Source of the DNA: an uncultured Methanofollis sp.
GTDB taxonomy: Archaea > Halobacteriota > Methanomicrobia > Methanomicrobiales > Methanofollaceae
Assembly (NCBI RefSeq): GCF_937919355.1
Contig: NZ_CALFSA010000006.1
Location: 1 to 7,476, forward strand
DNA length: 7,476 bases
Direction of reading: 5' to 3'
Made by a program: the position numbers and the translations under genes. The notes under the pieces are model-generated. The model saw only the letters and a list, made by a program, of their open reading frames with translations, was not told where the DNA came from and searched no databases. Positions 1 to 5,517 of the stretch are shown in pieces (within the stretch, counting starts at the first letter, position 1; the number at the start of each line of letters is the position of its first letter).

Positions 1-147
1 CTGTTTCCCCCGCTGGCCCCGTTCTGCCCCTCCCGCCGGATCTCCCCGGTACGGCCTGGAATGGGAGGCCCGATGCCCGGATCGGGGGTCGATATCGGCG
101 TATCCGACCGGCGAGGGTCCGGCACAGGCACCAGAACACGATCCCAG
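1..147. other. C-rich intergenic stretch with no supported gene
   Basis: This stretch lies downstream of the echF terminator. Its reading frames are open in places, but none has a plausible ribosome binding site, a recognisable motif or a family-like composition. The codons read as proline- and arginine-rich runs, typical of GC-rich non-coding DNA. I saw only weak short dyads and nothing tRNA-like. The far end of a neighbouring gene beyond the left edge cannot be excluded. Confidence 0.5.
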
Positions 148-195
148 AAACCAAAAAGAGAAAAGAAAGAAAAAGCCCTACTCTTCGGGCTCTTT
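148..195 (-). terminator. Hairpin plus U-rich tail ending the ech operon
   Basis: On the minus strand, bases 195-187 (AAAGAGCCC) can pair with 178-170 (GGGCTTTTT). This gives a 9-bp stem with one G-U pair and an 8-base loop that contains part of the echF stop codon. A pyrimidine tract follows directly (169 to about 150), with T runs of three to five interrupted by C. Archaeal RNA polymerase commonly stops at U-rich tracts, with or without a hairpin. The position, starting within the last echF codons, fits the end of the ech transcript. Stem and tract are seen in the sequence; termination is inferred. Confidence 0.65.
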
Positions 196-561
196 CTTCG
201 CCGGTTTTTCCGGCTTGACATAGGTGACCTGGACGAGTTCGCGCCCCTCGTGCACCGTCGCCGCCGGCGTGTAGGTGTTCTCCATCGTGAGGCAGTGGAC
301 AGGGCAGACCTCCACGCAGCAGTCGCAGACATGGCAGCGGAACCGGTCGATCTCCCAGGTCTTCGCCTGGCGCTCGACGCAGATCGCGTTTGCCGGGCAC
401 TTGCGCATACACATCCCGCAGGAGATGCACTTTGAAGGGTCGATGGTCACGTGCCCCCGCGAGATAGGCGTCCTCTTGCCGGGGACGGCCGGATAGCGGA
501 TGGTGGAGGGACCGTGGATGATCGACTTCACCACCGTCTTTGTCATCTGAAAGTATCCCAT
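178..561 (-). CDS. echF: Ech hydrogenase subunit F, two-[4Fe-4S] ferredoxin-like electron carrier
   Basis: EchF is the polyferredoxin-type subunit of the Ech hydrogenase. It passes electrons between soluble ferredoxin and the EchC cluster on the cytoplasmic side, and is homologous to NuoI of complex I. The 127-residue protein has two classic CxxCxxCxxxCP motifs, at Cys45/48/51/55 and Cys76/79/82/86, so two [4Fe-4S] clusters are expected. An N-terminal basic stretch precedes them, and the tail is rich in Lys, Glu and Pro (ends KPEKPAKKEPEE). I chose the ATG at 561 because a near-perfect Shine-Dalgarno GAGGTGAT lies six bases upstream. An in-frame GTG at 582 would add seven residues but would lie before that site. 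It is the last gene of the operon, starting seven bases after the echE stop codon, and its own stop lies inside the predicted terminator hairpin. Confidence 0.93.
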   Translation of the reverse strand: MGYFQMTKTVVKSIIHGPSTIRYPAVPGKRTPISRGHVTIDPSKCISCGMCMRKCPANAICVERQAKTWEIDRFRCHVCDCCVEVCPVHCLTMENTYTPAATVHEGRELVQVTYVKPEKPAKKEPEE

Positions 562-567
562 ACGCAC

Positions 568-575
568 ATCACCTC
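568..575 (-). promoter_or_regulatory. Shine-Dalgarno site of echF overlapping the echE stop
   Basis: The minus strand reads GAGGTGAT here, an extended match to the anti-Shine-Dalgarno tail of archaeal 16S rRNA, with six bases before the ATG at 561. The site contains the echE stop codon TGA (571-569). Termination of EchE and initiation of EchF are therefore likely coupled, and the site decides the echF start. Confidence 0.8.
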
Positions 576-1648
576 TCCGCACACCCGATGCAGGGGTCGA
601 TGGAGAGCACGATCACCGGGACGTCGGCGAGTTCGCAACCCTCCAGCATCTTCACCAGGGGCGGGATGTTCGTCAGCGTCGGCGTCCTCACCCTGTGGCG
701 GGCGAGGTGCCGGGTGCCGTTCCCCTTCACATAGTGAATGACCTCGCCGCGCGGCTGTTCGGCCCGCGAGAAGTATTCGCCTTCAGGTTTCCCGGTCACC
801 TTCACCTCGATCGGGCCGTCCGGGATCTTCTGCACCGCCTCCTTGATGATATCGATGGAAGCGAACATCTCCTTCGCCCGCACCGCACACCGGGAGTAGC
901 AGTCGCACCCATCCTCGGTGACAGGCGTGAAGTGGATCTTCCCGTAGGCGGCATAGCCGATCATCCTCGCATCCGAGGAGACACCGCTCCCCCGCAGGGT
1001 CGGCCCGACCGCACCATAGTCGTAGGCCTCCTTCGCCGGGAGGATACCGACATTCTTCATCCTCCCCTTCACGGAACTGTCATTGAGGAAGACGTCAGCC
1101 AGGTCGGAGAGTTCTCCGCGCAGTCCTTCGAGGCGCGAGACCATCTCGTCGAGGGTCTCGGAGTCGATATCGCGGCGGACACCGCCGACCTTGCAACTCC
1201 CCTGGATGACGCGGCCGCCGGTCGTCGCCTCGAGTTCGTCGAGGATAGACTCCCGCAGGCGCCATGCGTCCATAAAGAGGTTCTCGAAACCGAAACCGTC
1301 GGCCGCAAGACCAAGCCAGAGGAGGTGGGAGTGGAGCCTCGAGTACTCCGACCAGATCGTCCTGAGGAAGAGGGCCCTCTCCGGCACCTCGACGTTCATG
1401 ACCGCCTCGACGCCCTGGCAGTAGGTCGCCCCGTGGATGAAACTGCAGATCCCGCAGATCCGCTCGGCCAGGTAGACATACTCCGGGTACTCCCTCTTCT
1501 CCACCAGAGTTTCAAGGCCGCGGTGGACATAGCCGATGGACGGGATCGCCTGCTTCACCTTCTCGTCCTCGATGACGAGGTCGAGGTGGATAGGTTCGGG
1601 CAGGACCGGGTGCTGCGGGCCGAAGGGTATGACTACTTCTTTTGACAT
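569..1648 (-). CDS. echE: Ech hydrogenase large subunit E, [NiFe] catalytic subunit
   Basis: EchE carries the NiFe active site that splits or forms H2, and is homologous to NuoD of complex I. The 359-residue protein has the N-terminal ligand motif RICGIC (Cys65, Cys68) followed by His72, and the C-terminal motif DPCIGC (Cys353, Cys356), so all four nickel-binding cysteines are present. Other family signs are the GYVHRGLE stretch around residues 39-46 and the EQPRGE motif near residues 297-302. The protein ends three residues after the last cysteine (AER), so there is no C-terminal extension for a maturation protease to remove. The start is set by GGAGGTGG upstream of the ATG. The gene overlaps the end of echD by 16 bases. 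A CDCYSRC cluster (Cys248, 250, 254) is also present; its role is unclear to me. Confidence 0.97.
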   Translation of the reverse strand: MSKEVVIPFGPQHPVLPEPIHLDLVIEDEKVKQAIPSIGYVHRGLETLVEKREYPEYVYLAERICGICSFIHGATYCQGVEAVMNVEVPERALFLRTIWSEYSRLHSHLLWLGLAADGFGFENLFMDAWRLRESILDELEATTGGRVIQGSCKVGGVRRDIDSETLDEMVSRLEGLRGELSDLADVFLNDSSVKGRMKNVGILPAKEAYDYGAVGPTLRGSGVSSDARMIGYAAYGKIHFTPVTEDGCDCYSRCAVRAKEMFASIDIIKEAVQKIPDGPIEVKVTGKPEGEYFSRAEQPRGEVIHYVKGNGTRHLARHRVRTPTLTNIPPLVKMLEGCELADVPVIVLSIDPCIGCAER

Positions 1649-2010
1649 GACTCCACCTCCCTGAAACTGATGTTGCTGAAGGGATACTTCTTTGCCGTCC
1701 GCAGGAGCGTCCCCTTGAAGTCGATGTTGATGCCGGTGAACTCCACGCCGAAGAAGTCGTGGTTCTCGTTCTCGTAGATGAACGCACCCCAGTAGATCCC
1801 TGAGATGCTCGGCACCTTCGTTCCCGCCGGCACGACAAGGCGGAGGACCACCATGTGGTAGTCAATGTCGAAGCAGTAACTGAGTTCGAAGTTCTCGTCC
1901 ACCTTTGTGCAACTGATCTGGACGAGGCGGTAGCCCTTCTCATGGTAGGCCTTCACCGCCGGCAGGAGTCCTTCGATCGTGCACTCGGTCATCGGCTGAT
2001 CTTCAGGCAT
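1633..2010 (-). CDS. echD: Ech hydrogenase subunit D (NuoC-like)
   Basis: EchD is a small soluble subunit of the hydrogenase arm, related to the N-terminal 30-kDa (NuoC) subunit of complex I. It has no known cofactor and is thought to help hold the catalytic subunits together. The 125-residue protein carries the family signature near residues 80-94 (ENENHDFFGVEFTGI), resembling the E-x-x-D-x-FG-x-x-F-x-G pattern of NuoC. The C-terminal part of full NuoC is not present, as expected for Ech. The ATG at 2010 is preferred because GGAGG lies at 2017-2021, six bases upstream; a second in-frame ATG at 1992 has a poorer site. The gene overlaps the end of echC by 8 bases and the start of echE by 16. 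The identification rests on this motif, the length and the operon position. Confidence 0.88.
   Translation of the reverse strand: MPEDQPMTECTIEGLLPAVKAYHEKGYRLVQISCTKVDENFELSYCFDIDYHMVVLRLVVPAGTKVPSISGIYWGAFIYENENHDFFGVEFTGINIDFKGTLLRTAKKYPFSNISFREVESCQKK
1653..1660 (-). promoter_or_regulatory. Strong Shine-Dalgarno site of echE, upstream of its start
   Basis: The minus strand reads GGAGGTGG, followed by AGTC and the ATG at 1648. It lies within the 3' end of echD, whose stop codon falls beyond the echE start. The strong match supports efficient initiation of the catalytic subunit and fixes its start codon. Confidence 0.75.
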
Positions 2011-2449
2011 GAACTGCCTCCATCTCTGTCATTTTTGCTCTCTTCTCTTCCAGGATACCGAGCGCCTTCACGATGCCGTCAATGATCGACTCAGGCCTCG
2101 CGGCGCATCCCGGCACATAGACATCGACAGGGATCACCTGGTCGACGCCGCCCGAGACATTGTAGCACTCGGCAAAGACACCGCCCGAACAGGCGCAGAT
2201 CCCGACGGCCACGACGACCTTCGGGTTCGGCATCTGCTCGTAGATGTTTTTCACGACCTCGCGGTTGAGGTCGTTGATGCTCCCGGTGATCACGAAGACG
2301 TCGGCGTGCTTCGGGTTCCCGGTGTTGATGATCCCGAACCGCTCCACGTCGTAGAGCGGCGTGAGGCAGGCGAGCACCTCAATGTCGCAGCCGTTGCAGC
2401 TCGACGCGTCGTAATGGATTAGCCAGGGTGATTTCTTCAGATATGCCAT
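2003..2449 (-). CDS. echC: Ech hydrogenase small subunit C, proximal [4Fe-4S] subunit
   Basis: EchC is the small hydrogenase subunit, homologous to NuoB. It holds the proximal [4Fe-4S] cluster that moves electrons between the NiFe site of EchE and the clusters of EchF. The 148-residue protein has the expected ligands: CNGC at Cys18/Cys21, a Cys in GICACSGG (Cys85), and Cys115 in PGCAARPE. The last motif is often PGCPPRPE in relatives, so two prolines are replaced by alanines here. Further cysteines sit at 28, 87 and 95. There is no signal peptide, consistent with a cytoplasm-facing subunit, unlike periplasmic hydrogenases. The start is four bases after the echB stop, with a GGGGGTG site (2457-2463) inside the end of echB. 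The end overlaps echD by 8 bases. Confidence 0.96.
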   Translation of the reverse strand: MAYLKKSPWLIHYDASSCNGCDIEVLACLTPLYDVERFGIINTGNPKHADVFVITGSINDLNREVVKNIYEQMPNPKVVVAVGICACSGGVFAECYNVSGGVDQVIPVDVYVPGCAARPESIIDGIVKALGILEEKRAKMTEMEAVHA

Positions 2450-2453
2450 GCTC

Positions 2454-3314
2454 TCACACCCCCAGATAGAAATAATACAGGACGGCGAGGTTGATGAACC
2501 CGAGCGTCACTGCAACGCCCCATCCTTCCTTCATCGTCCACTGCCACTTCATCCTGGAGAAGGTGTTGTCGATGAAGACCTCCAGGAAATACGTGACGGC
2601 GATGGCGACGAGTGCCAGCAGCGGGTTGAACCCGAAGAACAGGTACACGATGCCGAGCAGGACGACGGTCTCGTACCAGTGGGCGATCTCGATCTTGGCA
2701 AGGGTCGGGCCGGAGAACTCGGTCGTCAGACCCTTCACCAGTTCCTGGTGGGCGTGGTGCGAGGTCGAGATATCGAAGGGCGACTTGCGGAGTTTGATCG
2801 TCAGCACGGTCAGGAAACCGATGAGGACACCGGGCAGGTACAGGGCGGCCGGGACCTCTGACGCCGCAATCTCGCTCACGTAGAAACTCCCGGTGACCAG
2901 GTACAGCCCGACGGCCGTGAGGATGATCATCGGTTCGTAGGCCATCAGGGTGATCAGTTCCCTCTCCGCCCCGACATAACTGTACGGCGAGTAGGCCGCA
3001 TAGGCGCCGAGGACGATGAAGACGTGCGCCAGCGTGAAGGCGAAGAGCACGAGCAGGAGGTCCCCTCCGGCAAAGAAGATGGCCCCTGTCACCGCCATGA
3101 AGACGAGGTACGAGAGGATGTAGAAGTTCTGCGACGGCGTGACCGTCACGTCCTCCTTCTCGAAGAGTTTTGCCACGTCGTAGAAGGGCTGGAGGACCGG
3201 CGGTCCGACCCTGCCCTGCATGCGTGCGGTGAGTTTTCTGTCGATACCGGCGATGAACCCGCCCGCGATCGGGGCGAGGAGCAGGTAGAGGACTGCGGTG
3301 AGTACGGAGATCAT
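2454..3314 (-). CDS. echB: Ech hydrogenase membrane subunit B (NuoH-like)
   Basis: EchB is the integral membrane subunit that joins the hydrogenase arm to the ion-pumping subunit, homologous to NuoH of complex I. The 286-residue protein is very hydrophobic, with about eight likely membrane segments. Conserved family blocks are visible: a cytoplasmic loop with RKLTARMQGRVGP and QPFYDVAKLFEKE (residues 26-54), SYVGAERELITLMAYEP (112-128) with acidic residues of the NuoH type, and KLRKSPFDISTSHHAHQE followed by the TTEFSGP loop (174-203). The start codon overlaps the echA stop as ATGA (3314-3311), a sign of translational coupling, and a GGGGGTGG site at 3319-3326 precedes it. The length fits the Ech/Hyf type of this family. 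Confidence 0.96.
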   Translation of the reverse strand: MISVLTAVLYLLLAPIAGGFIAGIDRKLTARMQGRVGPPVLQPFYDVAKLFEKEDVTVTPSQNFYILSYLVFMAVTGAIFFAGGDLLLVLFAFTLAHVFIVLGAYAAYSPYSYVGAERELITLMAYEPMIILTAVGLYLVTGSFYVSEIAASEVPAALYLPGVLIGFLTVLTIKLRKSPFDISTSHHAHQELVKGLTTEFSGPTLAKIEIAHWYETVVLLGIVYLFFGFNPLLALVAIAVTYFLEVFIDNTFSRMKWQWTMKEGWGVAVTLGFINLAVLYYFYLGV

Positions 3315-5215
3315 AGTGCCACCCCCACGATGGCGGCGACGGCCGCCAGGATCAGGAGGATACAGAGGGGATTGCCGACCTTCAGGAGTTTTGCCTCGCC
3401 GAAGTACTCGGCGAAGTAGTAGTTCCTCGTCGTCATCTCACGCTCCATGCCGAGTGACCCGAGGAACTTCATGTCGGGCGTCGTCGGTCTACCGCCCATG
3501 TAGGCCGGCATTGTCCGCCCCTGCTTCCGGTAGGAGAGATACGAGAGGGGCAGGACGAGGAGGAGCGCGATCATGAGGACCATGATGATGACATTGTCCT
3601 GGGCGAGCCGCGCCGTCTCGCCGAAGATGCCGAGGACATAGGGCTCGACGAGGTATGAGGAGATCAGCGGGAAGAGGAGTGCCGCAAGCACGGTCATGGC
3701 CGTGAGGCTCCCGAGGACGACCCACTTGCCGGTGGAGACCGTGTCTTCGATGTTCTCGCCGAAGGGCGTGACCTCGATGATCTTGCCCATCCACTTCGCC
3801 CAGAAGAAGACGGTCACGGCGCCGCCGAAGGCCAGGATCATCACGAAGATGAGACCGAAGGGTGCGACGACGAAGGCCTCGATCGCGGCCCACTTCGAGA
3901 TCAGCATGCCGAAGGGTGCGAGGAACATGCCGGCCATGCCGATGAACATCATGGCGGCGATCTTCGGGAGACGGACGATGAGGCCGTCCATGTCCTCAAT
4001 GTCGCGGCTGCCGACACGGTGCTCGACAGTGCCGACGCAGAGGAAGAGGAGCGACTTCGCAACGGCGTGGAAGATGATCAGGAATATCGCCGCCCAGACG
4101 AGCTGGGGCGTGCCGACGCCTGCGCAGGCCACGATCAGGCCGAGGTTCGCGATTGTCGAGTAGGCGAGGACTTTCTTCGCGTTGCTCTGGGAGATGGCGA
4201 TCCCGGAGGCGAGGAGGAAGGTCACGGCGCCGACGAGTGCGATCGAGATGCCGGCAAGGCTTCCGGCGAGTACCGGCGCAAAGCGGACGATGATATATAC
4301 GCCGGCCTTGACCATGGTGCTCGAGTGGAGCAGGGCCGAGACCGGGGTCGGTGCGACCATGGCGCCGACAAGCCAGGCCGAGAACGGCATCTGGGCGCTC
4401 TTTGTCAGCCCCGCGAAGCAGATGAGCACCGCAGGGATGATGGCGGCGGCCTGGCCCGAGGCAAGGAGTGCGTCGAGTTCAAGGAGGCCGCCCGAGGGGT
4501 CGACGGATGCAAGATACAGGATTGCCCCGGCAAAGGCGATGCCGCCGAGGAGGTTCATCTTCAGGGCGAGGAATGCATTGTTCGTCGCTTCTTCGGTCTC
4601 AGAATACCCGATGAGGAGGAAAGACGACAGGGTCGTGACTTCCCAGAAGAAAAAGATCCACGGGATATTGTTGGAGAAGACGAGGCCGAACATTGCGGCG
4701 AGGAAGACGAAGATCACGAAGAAGAACATCCGCCGGCGGTCACGCACCTCGTGGTGGTGGCTGTGGTAGGTGTCCATGTAACTGGTGGCAAAGACGGCGA
4801 TGAGACTGCCGATGATGCCGATGAGCAGGGCCATGATGATGGAGAACTGGTCGATGAAGAGGTTCATCTCAGGCTCCACCGTCATGCCCCACGTGATCTC
4901 GTAGTAGATCATCATCACCGTCTGGACGAGCACGAGCAGTACGGCGACTGGTTGTTTGAACCTGACCCCCAGGTACAGGAGCAGGAGTGCTATACCCATC
5001 TCTAGAGCGAACATCACGAGACTCGTCGGCTCGAAGGGGAAGGCGTAGTACACCGTTCCTTGAGTAAACGAGGAGACGAGCAGGTAGATGGATCCCGCCG
5101 AGATGACGAGCGCCGCAAGAGCGACGATTGCATGCCGGATCCTGTTATTATTGAGCAATAGCAGGATGAATGCAATGATACAGGGGAATAGTATCAGGAA
5201 TATGAGGTCGTACAT
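3311..5215 (-). CDS. echA: Ech hydrogenase membrane subunit A, antiporter-like ion pump (NuoL-like)
   Basis: EchA is the large membrane subunit thought to move protons or sodium ions during ferredoxin reduction by H2. It belongs to the NuoL/MrpA antiporter-like family. The 634-residue protein is strongly hydrophobic, with well over ten likely membrane segments. Key family residues are visible: Glu192 in FFWEVTTLSSF; Lys272 in LTKSAQMPFSAWL; the MVAPTPVSALLHSSTMVKAG block (287-306) with His297 and Lys303; Lys347-Lys348 in SNAKKVLAYST; His383 and Lys387 in FHAVAKSLLF; and Lys441 in LISKW. The C-terminal region after residue 565 carries YMGGR and a short polar segment before a last membrane helix, as in Ech/Hyf-type proteins. 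A His-rich loop (HSHHH, 151-155) is notable. It is the first gene of the operon, with GAGGGA (5221-5226) five bases before the ATG. Confidence 0.97.
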   Translation of the reverse strand: MYDLIFLILFPCIIAFILLLLNNNRIRHAIVALAALVISAGSIYLLVSSFTQGTVYYAFPFEPTSLVMFALEMGIALLLLYLGVRFKQPVAVLLVLVQTVMMIYYEITWGMTVEPEMNLFIDQFSIIMALLIGIIGSLIAVFATSYMDTYHSHHHEVRDRRRMFFFVIFVFLAAMFGLVFSNNIPWIFFFWEVTTLSSFLLIGYSETEEATNNAFLALKMNLLGGIAFAGAILYLASVDPSGGLLELDALLASGQAAAIIPAVLICFAGLTKSAQMPFSAWLVGAMVAPTPVSALLHSSTMVKAGVYIIVRFAPVLAGSLAGISIALVGAVTFLLASGIAISQSNAKKVLAYSTIANLGLIVACAGVGTPQLVWAAIFLIIFHAVAKSLLFLCVGTVEHRVGSRDIEDMDGLIVRLPKIAAMMFIGMAGMFLAPFGMLISKWAAIEAFVVAPFGLIFVMILAFGGAVTVFFWAKWMGKIIEVTPFGENIEDTVSTGKWVVLGSLTAMTVLAALLFPLISSYLVEPYVLGIFGETARLAQDNVIIMVLMIALLLVLPLSYLSYRKQGRTMPAYMGGRPTTPDMKFLGSLGMEREMTTRNYYFAEYFGEAKLLKVGNPLCILLILAAVAAIVGVAL

Positions 5216-5249
5216 CCCAATCCCTCACTTATCCCATGGAGTTTTAGGG

Positions 5250-5259
5250 TTTATTAACC
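5250..5259 (-). promoter_or_regulatory. Candidate TATA box and promoter of the ech operon
   Basis: The minus strand reads GGTTAATAAA. An archaeal TATA box usually sits about 26 bases before the transcription start, which would place the start near 5228 and leave a leader of about 13 bases. That leader still contains the GAGGGA site at 5221-5226. No clear BRE element is visible just upstream. A 13-base dyad lies slightly further upstream, at 5270-5282. Confidence 0.5.
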
Positions 5260-5467
5260 ATGCGAAAGACCGATCCTATCGGGGCCTTATCTGCCGAGTA
5301 TTCTCCGTCATCTCACCGGTTCCGGCCTCTTGACAGGGGATTACGAGACGGAGATTATCTATCTCATGATATTCAATTATAATTTAGTGGCCGGATTGGC
5401 CGCAGATCTGATCGTACTCTCTGTTGCGCGCTCAAAAGTGTAAAAGACCTTCCTGATTAATAATTAT

Positions 5468-5493
5468 CATGATCCCGACCCCGGCATGATCCC
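5468..5493. repeat. Direct repeat CATGATCCC, two copies 17 bases apart
   Basis: CATGATCCC occurs at 5468-5476 and again at 5485-5493. The first copy is part of a perfect 8-base palindrome, ATCATGAT (5466-5473). A shorter match, CATGAT, is also found at 5365-5370. The pair sits just upstream of the start of the plus-strand gene and between its two TATA-like tracts, so it could be an operator. This is seen in the sequence; the role is inferred and chance is possible. Confidence 0.35.
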
Positions 5494-5497
5494 TGCT

Positions 5498-5506
5498 CTT
5501 TTAACC
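5498..5506 (+). promoter_or_regulatory. Weak TATA-like site for the PUA/PP-loop gene
   Basis: CTTTTAACC lies with its central A about 26 bases before the ATG at 5530, the spacing expected for leaderless transcription from that codon. No Shine-Dalgarno site is seen before either candidate start (5518 or 5530), which agrees with a leaderless message. An alternative AT tract at 5456-5468 would give a leader of about 30-40 bases with no ribosome site. Confidence 0.3.
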
Positions 5507-5517
5507 TATGCATCCCC

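Noticed and set aside
61..435. Possible plus-strand gene starting in the left intergenic stretch
   Set aside because: It runs through the terminator and into echF in antisense, has Arg-rich composition and no upstream ribosome site.
562..582. Upstream GTG start for echF at 582
   Set aside because: It would place the strong GAGGTGAT site inside the gene; the ATG at 561 is correctly spaced from it.
695..1645. Open frame of 316 codons on the plus strand opposite echE
   Set aside because: It is a codon-position shadow of echE with no ribosome site or recognisable domain, whereas echE has intact nickel-binding motifs.
4019..5005. Long open frame of 328 codons on the plus strand opposite echA
   Set aside because: Its product is dominated by Glu, Asp, Arg and Gly with no family motif, as expected for the mirror of a GC-rich membrane protein gene. 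echA on the other strand has all family residues.
5387..5403. GUGGCC/GGCCGC hairpin as a terminator or riboswitch
   Set aside because: The stem is only six base pairs with no U tract and no known riboswitch features; both flanking genes point away from it, so no terminator is needed here.
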